Shown here: piece after piece, positions 1 through 7,477 of the stretch | How the letters are laid out: each line of letters starts with the position of its first letter | How positions within the stretch are numbered: position 1 is the first letter of the stretch | From: an uncultured Haloferula sp. | Lineage (GTDB): Bacteria; Verrucomicrobiota; Verrucomicrobiae; Verrucomicrobiales; Akkermansiaceae | Direction: 5' to 3' | DNA length: 13,783 bases | NCBI GenBank assembly: GCA_946885645.1 | Contig: CAMPGU010000088.1 | Coordinates: 1 to 13,783, forward strand | Program-made: the position numbers and the translations under genes | The notes under the pieces: generated by a model | Seen by the model: the letters and a program-made list of their open reading frames with translations, nothing else | What the model was told of the DNA's origin: nothing | Databases searched by the model: none

Positions 1-2982
1 CTCATCGGCCGGGACAACCGGAAGATGGAGGTCATCGCCATCACGGACAAGATCCGGAAAAAATCCGCCGCTTCCAAGGATGGCAAGGATGCGGGCGGCA
101 AGGATCAGTTCACCATCGGCACCCCGGAGCAGCAGCGGCCCGTGGAAACCCAGGGCGAACTCCCCTTCCAGGTCGGCGAGCTGGAGCGCGCGCTCTACGC
201 CCGCGTCGTGAAGAAATGCGGCAATCGCAACCACTGGGAGGAATGGGCGAACGACATCGCCAAGATCGCCCGGACCCACATTTCCCGCATCACCGCCATC
301 GTCTCCGATCCGGCGAATGAAAAGGAGGTCGCCGCCTTCAATGCCTTCGCCCACGAGCTGCGGGACGACCTGAACGACTCCATCACCGATGCCGAGGTGA
401 TCGAGATGCTGGCCCAGCACCTGATCACCAAGCCGGTCTTCGACGCCCTTTTCGAGGACTACTCCTTCGCCAGCCAGAATCCCGTCTCCCGCGCCATGCA
501 GGACGTGCTGGAGGTCCTCCACGAGCACCGGCTGGAAAAGGAGGCGGATACCCTGGAGCGATTCTACGCCAGCGTCCGCCGCCGCGCCGACCAGATCGAG
601 GACATCACCGCCAAGCAGAAGATCGTGGTGGAACTCTACGACAAGTTCTTCCGCAACGCCTTCCCGAAGATGACCGAGCGCCTCGGCATCGTTTATACCC
701 CGGTGGAAGTGGTGGATTTCATCATCCACAGCGTGAACGACCTCTTGAAGTCGGAGTTCGGCCAATCCCTCGGCAGCAAGGGCGTCCACATCATCGACCC
801 CTTCACCGGCACCGGCACCTTCATCACCCGCCTGCTCCAGAGCGGCCTGATCAAGCCGGAGGAACTCCCGCACAAATACAAGCACGAGATCCACGCCAAC
901 GAGATCGTCCTGCTCGCATACTACATCGCCGCCATCAACATCGAGGCCGTCTATCACGCCCTCGTCGGCGGGAAATACGTCCCCTTCGAAGGCATCTGCC
1001 TCACCGATACCTTCCAGATGTACGAGAAGGAGGACCTCGTCAGCGACCTGATGGAGCACAACAGCGCCCGCCGCAAGCGTCAGAAGAAGCTCGATATTCG
1101 GGTCATCATCGGGAACCCGCCGTATTCGGTAGGTCAGGAAATTGCTACCGACGGAACCCAGAATGTAATTTATCCGTCGCTCGATCAAAGGATCAGGGAA
1201 ACCTACGCGGAGCGTTCGGGCATCAAAATGGTGCGGGCGCTCTACGACTCTTATATTCGCGCAATTCGCTGGGCTAGTGATCGGGTTGGAAAGAGCGGTG
1301 TCGTAGGATTCGTCACCAATGGAAGCTTCCTTGAAGCAAACTCATGCGATGGCCTAAGGAAGTGTCTCGCAGACGATTTTAGTAGCATTTACGTATTCCA
1401 TTTGCGGGGGAACGCGCGCACTGCTGGGGAACAGCGTCGCAAGGAGAAAGACAGCGTTTTTGGCCAAGGAACGCGGACACCGATCGCCATTACTATTCTT
1501 GTCAAAAATCCCGGCTCAGAGCGAACCGGCGAGATCTTTTGGCACGATATTGGAGACTATCTCACTCAGGCTCAAAAGCTGGAAATCATCGCCCGCTTCG
1601 AGGGAACGTCAGGGATTCTAAAGGCGGGCGAATGGAAGAAGATTACGCCAGACTCCCACGGAGACTGGGTGAATCAACGTGATGCCTCGTTCTTGAACCA
1701 CTTAGCCATGGGGACCAAGAAGGATGGATCAGCACCGACGCTCTTCGAAACCTACTCCTGCGGCGTGAAGTCGAACCGAGATGCGTGGGTTTATAATCAG
1801 TCCCGAGGCCTCCTCATCGAAGGAATTAAAGGGTGCATCGCGTTTTTCAACGAGGAGTCGAAGAGATTCCAAGAGCTTGAGGCTCCGAAGTCAGCCAAAA
1901 GCGTTGACGAGTTTATTACCATTGATCCAACCCGGATCGCTTGGGCTGACGATCTGAAAAAGTATCTTTCCCGCGGACTGACGTTGAATTACAGCGAATC
2001 GCACGTGGTGTCCGCTCTTTACCGTCCATTCACGAAGCAATGGTTCTACGACGGCAAGCATTTGAATTGGAGCCGCTACAAGATGCCCGTGATCTTTCCT
2101 AACGGGGCGGCGAAGAATCGCGTGATCGGCGTTTCCGCTTCCGAGTCTCGAAGCGGCTTCTCCGTGCTCATCGCGGACTGCATGGTTAGCCTTCATGCCG
2201 CTGACATGGTTGGCGGGCAATATTTCCCGCTCTACCTCTACTTCGCAACGGAAAGCGATGAAGGGTCCAGCGAAGAACTGTTCAATGCCAAGAAGCACTC
2301 CGGCTCCACTCGGCGCGACGCCATCACCGACGGCGGCTTGGCGCACTTCCGGGAAAAATATCCCGCAGCGGGCGAGGGCGAGACGTTGAGGAAGGAAGAC
2401 CTGTTCTACTACGTGTATGGCCTGCTGCATTCTCCCGACTACCGCAGCCGCTACGCCGACAACTTGGGCAAGGAGCTGCCGCGCATCCCCGCGGTGAAGA
2501 CCTTCTCGGATTTCATCGCCTTTTCCCGAGCCGGGCGGGACCTCGCGCATTGGCACCTGAACTACGAGACCGTCGCCATCCATTCCGGCGCGACGCTGGA
2601 CACCGGCAAGGTCCCCCTCTCCCGGCTCCAGCCGGAGGATTACCGGGTGACCAAGATGAAATTCGCTAAGGCCAAGGACCCGGCGACCGGCAAGAGCGTG
2701 AACGACAAGAGCACGGTGATCTACAACGAGCGGATCACCATCCGGAACATCCCGCTGGAAGCCTACGACTACGTGGTCAATGGCAAGCCCGCGCTGGAAT
2801 GGGTGATGGAGCGCCAGGCCGTCACCACGGACAAGGCCAGCGGCATCGTCAACGACGCCAACCTCTGGGCCACCGAAACCATGGGCGACGCGAAGTACCC
2901 GCTGGAACTCTTCCTGCGGGTCATCACCGTAAGCCTGGAGACGATGAAGATCGTGACCTCCCTCCCTCCCCTCGACATCTAA
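1..2982 (+). CDS. Type ISP (LlaBIII-like) restriction-modification enzyme, methyltransferase and target-recognition part, 5' partial
   Basis: C-terminal part of a single-chain Type ISP enzyme, which in this family joins an Mrr-like nuclease, SF2 helicase, coupler, N6-adenine methyltransferase and target-recognition domain (about 1,600 residues). The frame is open to base 1, so the ATG at 25 is probably internal and the nuclease and helicase lie off the left edge. Counting from that ATG, a helical coupler-like region covers about 50-210. Motif X is at 224-232 (YTPVEVVDF), the SAM-binding motif I at 258-265 (DPFTGTGTF) and catalytic motif IV NPPY at 364-367. The last 600 residues should include DNA target recognition, and the end (RVITVSLET) is typical of the family. 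Codon use changes sharply just after NPPY and returns near base 2280. The next gene starts 10 bases downstream. Predicted role: methylate self DNA and cut unmodified invading DNA. Family call confident; specificity unknown. Confidence 0.9.
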   Translation, partial: LIGRDNRKMEVIAITDKIRKKSAASKDGKDAGGKDQFTIGTPEQQRPVETQGELPFQVGELERALYARVVKKCGNRNHWEEWANDIAKIARTHISRITAIVSDPANEKEVAAFNAFAHELRDDLNDSITDAEVIEMLAQHLITKPVFDALFEDYSFASQNPVSRAMQDVLEVLHEHRLEKEADTLERFYASVRRRADQIEDITAKQKIVVELYDKFFRNAFPKMTERLGIVYTPVEVVDFIIHSVNDLLKSEFGQSLGSKGVHIIDPFTGTGTFITRLLQSGLIKPEELPHKYKHEIHANEIVLLAYYIAAINIEAVYHALVGGKYVPFEGICLTDTFQMYEKEDLVSDLMEHNSARRKRQKKLDIRVIIGNPPYSVGQEIATDGTQNVIYPSLDQRIRETYAERSGIKMVRALYDSYIRAIRWASDRVGKSGVVGFVTNGSFLEANSCDGLRKCLADDFSSIYVFHLRGNARTAGEQRRKEKDSVFGQGTRTPIAITILVKNPGSERTGEIFWHDIGDYLTQAQKLEIIARFEGTSGILKAGEWKKITPDSHGDWVNQRDASFLNHLAMGTKKDGSAPTLFETYSCGVKSNRDAWVYNQSRGLLIEGIKGCIAFFNEESKRFQELEAPKSAKSVDEFITIDPTRIAWADDLKKYLSRGLTLNYSESHVVSALYRPFTKQWFYDGKHLNWSRYKMPVIFPNGAAKNRVIGVSASESRSGFSVLIADCMVSLHAADMVGGQYFPLYLYFATESDEGSSEELFNAKKHSGSTRRDAITDGGLAHFREKYPAAGEGETLRKEDLFYYVYGLLHSPDYRSRYADNLGKELPRIPAVKTFSDFIAFSRAGRDLAHWHLNYETVAIHSGATLDTGKVPLSRLQPEDYRVTKMKFAKAKDPATGKSVNDKSTVIYNERITIRNIPLEAYDYVVNGKPALEWVMERQAVTTDKASGIVNDANLWATETMGDAKYPLELFLRVITVSLETMKIVTSLPPLDI
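1126..2280 (+). other. Lower-GC mosaic segment inside the ISP gene
   Basis: From just after the NPPY codons to about 2280 the reading frame is intact, but synonymous choice shifts. Flanking codons nearly all end in G or C, whereas this block often uses GTA, GGT, GAA, ATT, GCT, GGA, AAT and TAT. Hand counts of single 60-base rows give about 47-58% GC inside (rows 1141, 1321, 1501, 1861) against 58-72% outside (rows 121, 901, 2521, 2581). Position in the protein fits the end of the methyltransferase core and the target-recognition domain. Inference: gene conversion or horizontal replacement of the specificity part. Edges are approximate. Confidence 0.6.
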
Positions 2983-2992
2983 GACACGCACG

Positions 2993-4042
2993 ATGGCTCT
3001 CTACAAATTCGGTGCCGGCGAACTCCGGCAGGTGAAGCAGAAGACGATGACCGACCTCAAGATCAGGGAGCGCGGCGACCTTCAACGTCTCCTCCGGGAC
3101 AAGATCGATGCAGTTTCTCCGGGGACTTTGGTGATTTCCGAGGAATTCAGCGGCTGGGTGGGTAGTCTGCGCCGCATCGACCTGCTGGGAATCGACCCCG
3201 ACGGCACCCTCGTCGTTTTCGAACTAAAGCGCACTGAAGATGGAGGTCACATGGATCTCCAAGGCATTCGCTATGCCGCAATGGCCTCCCTACTTTCCTT
3301 CAAAGAGGTCGTGGGGATCTATGCCGCACATCTTGCCAAGCATCAGCCGGGGGAGGATGCGGAGGCCCTGCTAGGGGAACACTTGGAACCCGGAAGCGAC
3401 GTAGAGGTGGCGGCCAAGGTGCGGATCGTGCTGGTCTCCGGGGACTTCGGCCCGGAGATTACCACCACCGTGCTGTGGCTGAGGGGTCAGGGACTGGATA
3501 TCCGCTGCGTCCGGCTAGTGCCGTATGAGGATGCGGAAGCGATCTACCTGGATGTCCAGCAGATCATCCCCATCCCGGAGGCTGCGGACTACCTGTTAAA
3601 ACTGCGGGAGCGGGAAGAACGGAAGGAGGTCGCACGGCAGGGAGAGCGGGACTTCACCCGCTTCATCGTGAGCTACGCCGGCCATCGCACGGTCCCTCTG
3701 CCAAAGAGACGGGCGATGCTGGAAATCATTCGGGCACTGATCAGCAAAGGTCACACCCCGGAGGAGATTCAGGAGGTATTCTCGGCGAATCGCTTCCTCG
3801 TGGCCCACGGGATACTACGTTCAGAGGAGGAGTTTGCGGGACAGCCGGTGGTCACAGTCCGGGACCAGTCGCCGGTTGACTTCAATTCCCAGCGCTACTT
3901 CACGGCGGAAGACGAATTGCTCCACATCGGAAGCAAGACGTATGTCTTCAGCCATCAATGGGGATCAAAGACGAGGGAAATTATGAAGAAGATTTTTGAC
4001 CGCTTTCCCCAATCAGGCATCCGGGTAGAGGAGGTCTCATGA
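2993..4042 (+). CDS. DUF91/NucS-like PD-(D/E)XK endonuclease
   Basis: A 349-residue protein whose first 120 residues match the DUF91/NucS-type nuclease pattern. There is an N-terminal E-R-x-D-L-Q helix (26-31), a catalytic aspartate in RRIDLL (D63), an E-x-K pair in VFELKR (E77, K79), and a following Q-x3-Y (Q90, Y94) as in RecB-family nucleases. All the expected acidic and lysine residues are present, so it is predicted active on DNA. The C-terminal part (about 215-349) is a second, separate domain ending in an aromatic block around KTYVFSHQWG; I do not recognise it with certainty. The start lies 10 bases after the ISP stop and the end overlaps the next start by ATGA, so the three are probably co-transcribed and the protein may be an accessory nuclease of the ISP system. 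No signal peptide or membrane segment is seen. Confidence 0.8.
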   Translation: MALYKFGAGELRQVKQKTMTDLKIRERGDLQRLLRDKIDAVSPGTLVISEEFSGWVGSLRRIDLLGIDPDGTLVVFELKRTEDGGHMDLQGIRYAAMASLLSFKEVVGIYAAHLAKHQPGEDAEALLGEHLEPGSDVEVAAKVRIVLVSGDFGPEITTTVLWLRGQGLDIRCVRLVPYEDAEAIYLDVQQIIPIPEAADYLLKLREREERKEVARQGERDFTRFIVSYAGHRTVPLPKRRAMLEIIRALISKGHTPEEIQEVFSANRFLVAHGILRSEEEFAGQPVVTVRDQSPVDFNSQRYFTAEDELLHIGSKTYVFSHQWGSKTREIMKKIFDRFPQSGIRVEEVS

Positions 4043-4818
4043 AGAAGGCCAAAGGTGATCGAGCCGGAAAACCTGCCGGGGAAGGAGATAATGAGAAGCA
4101 ACCCGACCTGGAGGAAGCCCGCCGACAGTTCCTGGTGAACGTCTTTGGCTATGCCGATCCGCCGAGCGTCTGGGAGCTTGCGCAATTGGCAGCGATGATC
4201 GGAGGGAAGATTCCCGCGAATCGCCCGGGTCAGTCAGCAGACGAGGCCGAGAGGAGTGTGGAGCTTGCGCGCGATATCTGGGACTCGGCTGGAAGGGTGA
4301 GGAAGGAAATGCAGAAGCGGCTGGACAAGGTTCGGAAAGACTTCGACGCGAGAATGCCATTCTACGGACCGCTCAAAATCGGCAGTCACTTTCTTCCACG
4401 GATTACCCAATGGGATGAAGTGGACGGCAAGGTTCCCTTCAAGCGCTACCTGGAACAAGTCATCGGGATGGCCAGGGAGGAGGACCGAGCGCGGTGGTGG
4501 CGGGCATATATTACGGCGAAGATCCGGATGGACACTCACGCCGAGCGATGGGGATATCGAGACAAGGACGAGCACCGGGAATCTCCGGAATGGTGCGAGC
4601 CCGAGGACTTTCCCATTGATGATAACGCCGTCCCGGAAGCCATCGAACACCAACGCACCCGCGGATTCGATATTGGATTCACCGCAAGCTACTTCCTCGA
4701 AGAATTCCGGACGTGGCGTTTGGGAATGAAGACTCCCACGAAAAAGGCCGATTCCCCGGTTTCATTGGAGGACGCCGTTAGAAATGGCTTGGAGGCGGAG
4801 AATGCTGCCGAATCCTGA
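4039..4818 (+). CDS. Unrecognised 259-residue protein of the defence operon
   Basis: I do not recognise the family. The start is well supported: AGGAGG at 4029-4034 lies four bases before an ATG that overlaps the previous stop (ATGA), indicating translational coupling to the nuclease gene. The protein is hydrophilic, without signal peptide or membrane segment. Residues 1-30 are Lys/Glu/Gly-rich and likely disordered. About 70-110 is a charged helix (RKEMQKRLDKVRKDF). The middle is Trp- and Arg-rich (RARWWRAYITAKIRMD) and could contact nucleic acid or a partner protein. The last 30 residues are again charged. Its place behind an ISP enzyme and a nuclease suggests a cytoplasmic accessory role, but no catalytic motif is visible. 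A real gene by coupling and codon use; function unknown. Confidence 0.75.
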   Translation: MKKAKGDRAGKPAGEGDNEKQPDLEEARRQFLVNVFGYADPPSVWELAQLAAMIGGKIPANRPGQSADEAERSVELARDIWDSAGRVRKEMQKRLDKVRKDFDARMPFYGPLKIGSHFLPRITQWDEVDGKVPFKRYLEQVIGMAREEDRARWWRAYITAKIRMDTHAERWGYRDKDEHRESPEWCEPEDFPIDDNAVPEAIEHQRTRGFDIGFTASYFLEEFRTWRLGMKTPTKKADSPVSLEDAVRNGLEAENAAES

Positions 4819-4827
4819 AAAAACCTG

Positions 4828-4850
4828 CCGGGAGCTTGAGATTCTCCCGG
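4828..4850. terminator. Hairpin just after the defence operon
   Basis: A perfect 7-bp stem (CCGGGAG 4828-4834, CTCCCGG 4844-4850) with a 9-base loop starts 9 bases after the stop of the 259-residue gene. It overlaps a second dyad, CCCGGATTCCGGG (4846-4858). On the + strand no T-run follows, so it is not a classical intrinsic terminator in that direction. Read from the - strand, TTTTTT follows the stem after four bases, but no - strand gene is seen here. It may stop or attenuate read-through between the two gene groups. Confidence 0.35.
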
Positions 4851-4899
4851 ATTCCGGGGAGCAAATCGGCCGAATCCGTGAGATTTCCGGGCGAATCCG
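4848..4899. repeat. Three copies of GAATCCG, one inverted
   Basis: GAATCCG occurs in direct orientation at 4872-4878 and 4893-4899, with starts 21 bases apart (about two helical turns). It occurs inverted (CGGATTC) at 4848-4854. The two direct copies share an extra 5' C. The cluster lies in the gap just upstream of the excisionase-like gene. It could be an operator for that protein or an excision/attachment accessory site. Short repeats like this can arise by chance in GC-rich DNA. Confidence 0.35.
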
Positions 4900-4958
4900 C
4901 GAAGGGGGCCACTCGGGACGGTCGATTGCAGGGATGCCCCCATGGCATGGTGGTGCCG

Positions 4959-5183
4959 ATGAACGCATCACCAAACCACCCGCAACTTGTCGGCGCAGAG
5001 GACTGCATCCGGATCGTCTTTCCCTGCGAGAACTCCCGGCCCGGCCTCCGCACCTTCCGCGACTGGCAGGCGAAGGGCTACATCCCCGTCCATAAAATCG
5101 GCCGACGTACCTACTTCGACCCGGAGCAGGTCCGCGCCGCGCTTGAGCGCCGTTTCCGCATCCATCCCACCGAAGTCCGCTGA
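4959..5183 (+). CDS. Excisionase/AlpA-like small DNA-binding protein
   Basis: A 74-residue protein with the layout of MerR-superfamily winged-helix proteins of the excisionase/AlpA type. A first helix (TFRDWQAKGYIP, with the conserved Trp-x-x-x-Gly-x-I/L-Pro turn) is followed by a basic wing (HKIGRRTYFDPEQV) and a last helix (RAALERRF). Such proteins bind operators or act as Xis factors in integrative elements and prophages. The frame is open back to an ATG at 4836, but residues before 4959 look like translated non-coding repeat sequence, so I choose ATG 4959; ATG 4947 is possible. No strong Shine-Dalgarno is seen. It is the first gene of the replication module and lies directly after the repeat cluster, which could be its own operator. 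DNA-binding role likely; Xis versus activator is undecided. Confidence 0.7.
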   Translation: MNASPNHPQLVGAEDCIRIVFPCENSRPGLRTFRDWQAKGYIPVHKIGRRTYFDPEQVRAALERRFRIHPTEVR

Positions 5184-5283
5184 CCAAACCGGGCCGACCT
5201 CGTGGAGATCGACCCGGCGGAAGTGAGAAGCTGCCAGAACGCTATCCCTTCGCGAGCGAGGCCGCAATCCATCATCGCAGGCC

Positions 5284-6354
5284 ATGCCTCAATCCCCGCA
5301 ATCCATCACCGCGGAGGCGCTCGCCGCATCCGCAGGTGGAGCCCCAAAGCGACAGTGGCTTGAAATCTGGAAACCCTCCGACTTCGCCGCCTTTCAACCG
5401 CCCGCGGACTTCGTCCTCATGGGGGACTGCCACCTCACCCGCGGAGGCATCACCGTTCTCGGCGGCTGGCCGGGGGTCGGCAAGAGCCGCGCTGCGCTCG
5501 GGCTCGCCATCGCCGGAGCGACCGGCAAGGCGTGGCTCGGACATCAAGTTCACGCCCGGTTCCGGACTCTCATCATCCAGATCGAGAATGGACAGTGGCG
5601 CTTGAAGCACGAACTGGCAGATGCCGTTCCCGATGGCGGCCTCGACGACTGGCTGCGGATCACTCCGCCACCGACATACGGTCTCGCGTTTCATGAGGCG
5701 GGCTTTCGCGAGCGGGTCAGCGAGATCATCCGGGAATTTCGGCCCGGACTCGTCATCATCGATCCTTGGAACCGGGTCGCAGAGGGAGACAAGCAAGGCG
5801 ACTACCGTCAGGCCCTGGAAGCGATCCTGGAGTGCCTGCCTGCCGATCCTAGCGAGAAGCCTGCGGTGCTCATCATCCATCACATGAGGAAGAAGGGCAG
5901 CGACTCCACCCGCAAGCAGGGCCGGGACCTCCTGCACGAATTGGCCGGTAGCTACCAAATCGGCAGCGCGGCGCGGTGTGTCTTCGTGCTCGAACCCGGC
6001 AGCAACGAGACCACGGACCCGACCGTCGTCCTCACCTGCTGCAAGAACAACGATGGACGAGAAGGCGAGCCGAGCGCCTGGACGCGCTGCAACGGCCTTT
6101 TCTCCTCCGCCGAGGATTTCGACATGGAAGCCTTTCTCTCATCCGAAGCGCCGGCACGGGGCCGATCCACTTCCCCCGATGCCGTGGCTAAAGTTCTTCG
6201 CGGCATGGCGGGAGAAGCAAAGCCCAAGGCCGTCGGGCGGCTCGTTTCAGCCGGTGTTTGCGCGAAGTCCAAGGCTTACCAGATCCTCGCGGATCATCCA
6301 AACGTCGAGGAGGATTCTTCGGGCAAGCTATGGTGGAAGGAGCAGGCTGGATGA
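5284..6354 (+). CDS. RepA-like RecA-fold ATPase/helicase (AAA_25 type)
   Basis: A 356-residue P-loop ATPase of the RepA/DnaB-like RecA superfamily found in plasmids, prophages and islands. Walker A is GGWPGVGKS (60-68). The strand with a catalytic glutamate follows at IIQIEN (E101), Walker B is GLVIID (D160), and the strand-4 histidines are IIHH (199-200). The next segment, AGSYQIGSAARCVFVLE (221-237), matches the 'GS-x-x-IxxAxR' region of this family. Residues about 297-335 look like a small helix-turn-helix tail. Predicted role: hexameric helicase or DNA-loading ATPase that works with the primase encoded next. The start ATG 5284 follows 100 bases after the excisionase-like gene; a conventional Shine-Dalgarno is not obvious. 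Related to RSF1010 RepA in fold; whether it is a true helicase is inferred. Confidence 0.8.
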   Translation: MPQSPQSITAEALAASAGGAPKRQWLEIWKPSDFAAFQPPADFVLMGDCHLTRGGITVLGGWPGVGKSRAALGLAIAGATGKAWLGHQVHARFRTLIIQIENGQWRLKHELADAVPDGGLDDWLRITPPPTYGLAFHEAGFRERVSEIIREFRPGLVIIDPWNRVAEGDKQGDYRQALEAILECLPADPSEKPAVLIIHHMRKKGSDSTRKQGRDLLHELAGSYQIGSAARCVFVLEPGSNETTDPTVVLTCCKNNDGREGEPSAWTRCNGLFSSAEDFDMEAFLSSEAPARGRSTSPDAVAKVLRGMAGEAKPKAVGRLVSAGVCAKSKAYQILADHPNVEEDSSGKLWWKEQAG

Positions 6355-6371
6355 AGCGCGTCGGCCATTAT

Positions 6372-6417
6372 TTCCACACCCGATTCCACGGAATTTCCAT
6401 GCGGAAGTCCTGTGGAA
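6372..6417. repeat. TTCCA(C/T) cluster, possible iterons
   Basis: TTCCAC at 6372 and 6384 and TTCCAT at 6395 are spaced 12 and 11 bases apart, and an inverted copy (GTGGAA) lies at 6412-6417. The same TTCCA unit begins the large inverted repeat at 6431. Spacing near one helical turn suggests a protein-binding array, for example an origin or an operator. The units are short and degenerate, so support is modest. Confidence 0.35.
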
Positions 6418-6430
6418 GACGGTCGATTGC

Positions 6431-6473
6431 TTCCATTCCATCCACGGCCTCCGGGAAAATGGATGGAATGGAA
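6431..6473. repeat. Perfect 14-bp inverted repeat upstream of the primase gene
   Basis: TTCCATTCCATCCA (6431-6444) and its exact reverse complement TGGATGGAATGGAA (6460-6473) flank a 15-base spacer. This is the strongest dyad I found in the gaps of the window. It lies in the 139-base gap between the ATPase and primase genes, ending 20 bases before the primase start. Possible roles are an operator, a hairpin controlling primase translation, or a single-strand initiation site like RSF1010 ssiA/ssiB, which also pair an inverted repeat with a dedicated primase. No T-run follows, so a terminator is unlikely. Confidence 0.65.
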
Positions 6474-6493
6474 AAGCTCAACATTCCCCATCA

Positions 6494-7477
6494 ATGACAC
6501 CGGCATCGCGAACGCTCCACTTCGACCTCCTCGAAAAGGTCCGGCTCCACATCTCCGGCAAGATCACCGCCCGGTGCCCCGCTTGCGCGGAAGAGGGTGG
6601 TGACCGAAAAGGCAATCACCTCGTGATATTCCCCGATGACCGCTTTGCCTGCGCTGCGCACGGGGGAGACGGGGAACATCGAAAGCGCATCATGGCGCTC
6701 ATCGGCGTCCGCAGCGGTATCCAGCCCGATCCCGAGCAACGGCGGCAATGGCGCGAACGCAGCGCCATCGAACAACGCCGGAGAACTGAGGCCCTCCGCC
6801 TTGCCGAGTCAGCCCGGGCTCACCGGCGCGATCTCATCCGCCGCTTCACATGGTACCCGACCGACGTGTGGCATGACTCCCCGCAACGGATCGACGGCGA
6901 CCTTGTCGCAACCGAGCCCACGCATTTCCTCGCCAGCCTGTTCCGCCCCTCCGATGTCCTCTGGACCGGCGAAGTCCACCACAGCGGCAGCATTATCCAC
7001 GCGGAACGGTGGAGGCCCTGCCGGGACTGGTACAGGGCCGCCGGTCCCATCGGCCCCATGACCACGCCGGCCGTCTGGAAGCCCGAAACCCATTCCCGCG
7101 CCTCCGGCAATGTCCTTTCCGCACCCTACACCGTCCTCGACTTCGACGGCTTCGACGGGATCAAGCCCGCCTCGCGGGACGCTCTTTCCCGGCACGTGCA
7201 CGACTCGCTCGCCCTCGTCCGCTGGCTTCGGGAGGGCATGGGCTGGCATCTTGCCGCGATCCTCTGGACCGGCGGCAAGAGCCTTCACGCATGGTTCCAT
7301 ACACCCCCGCCGGCCGTGCTCGGAAGCCTGCATCCTGTCGCCAAATCATTCGGGATGGACTCCGGGCTCATCGGTCGCCCGGAGCATCCTTGCCGCCTTC
7401 CGGGACAGGTTCACCGCATGACGCATAGGATATCAAGGGTGCTTTGGCTACAATCCTCCCCCTCCCTTCTCCTTTGA
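6494..7477 (+). CDS. Zinc-ribbon plus AEP-type primase
   Basis: A 327-residue primase-like protein. An N-terminal zinc ribbon has Cys-Pro-Ala-Cys at 28-31 and Cys-Ala-Ala-His at 53-56, as in CHC2-type primase fingers. A helical, Arg/Glu-rich linker covers about 80-115. The C-terminal half carries archaeo-eukaryotic primase motifs: DFD in TVLDFDGFD (D216, D218), the 'SxH' type motif GGKSLHAWF (H265), a third acid in GMDSG (D289), and RLPG (301-304). Predicted role: make primers for replication of the element together with the ATPase encoded upstream. The frame is open back to 5978 inside the ATPase gene, but homologous-looking sequence begins only near ATG 6494, just after the inverted repeat. 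The stop overlaps a possible TTG start of the next gene. Primase fold is confident; the exact subfamily is not. Confidence 0.75.
   Translation: MTPASRTLHFDLLEKVRLHISGKITARCPACAEEGGDRKGNHLVIFPDDRFACAAHGGDGEHRKRIMALIGVRSGIQPDPEQRRQWRERSAIEQRRRTEALRLAESARAHRRDLIRRFTWYPTDVWHDSPQRIDGDLVATEPTHFLASLFRPSDVLWTGEVHHSGSIIHAERWRPCRDWYRAAGPIGPMTTPAVWKPETHSRASGNVLSAPYTVLDFDGFDGIKPASRDALSRHVHDSLALVRWLREGMGWHLAAILWTGGKSLHAWFHTPPPAVLGSLHPVAKSFGMDSGLIGRPEHPCRLPGQVHRMTHRISRVLWLQSSPSLLL

Noticed and set aside
1891..2991. 366-codon open frame on the - strand inside the ISP gene
   Set aside because: It mirrors a well-supported + strand gene. High GC3 on the sense strand removes stops in this antisense frame, and the translation has no recognisable motif.
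4819..4850. Intrinsic terminator read from the - strand (hairpin then TTTTTT)
   Set aside because: No - strand gene leads into it. Recorded only as a hairpin of uncertain direction.
4836..4958. Longer start for the excisionase-like gene at 4836
   Set aside because: The added 41 residues translate the repeat cluster and look unlike the family, whose domain begins after 4959.
5184..5283. Regulatory RNA or small gene in the 100-base gap before the ATPase gene
   Set aside because: No convincing stem, promoter or start with ribosome site was visible.
5978..6493. Extending the primase to the upstream start at 5978
   Set aside because: This part overlaps the ATPase frame, where motifs are clear, and its translation is low-complexity Pro/Arg/Ser. 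It would also cover the inverted repeat.
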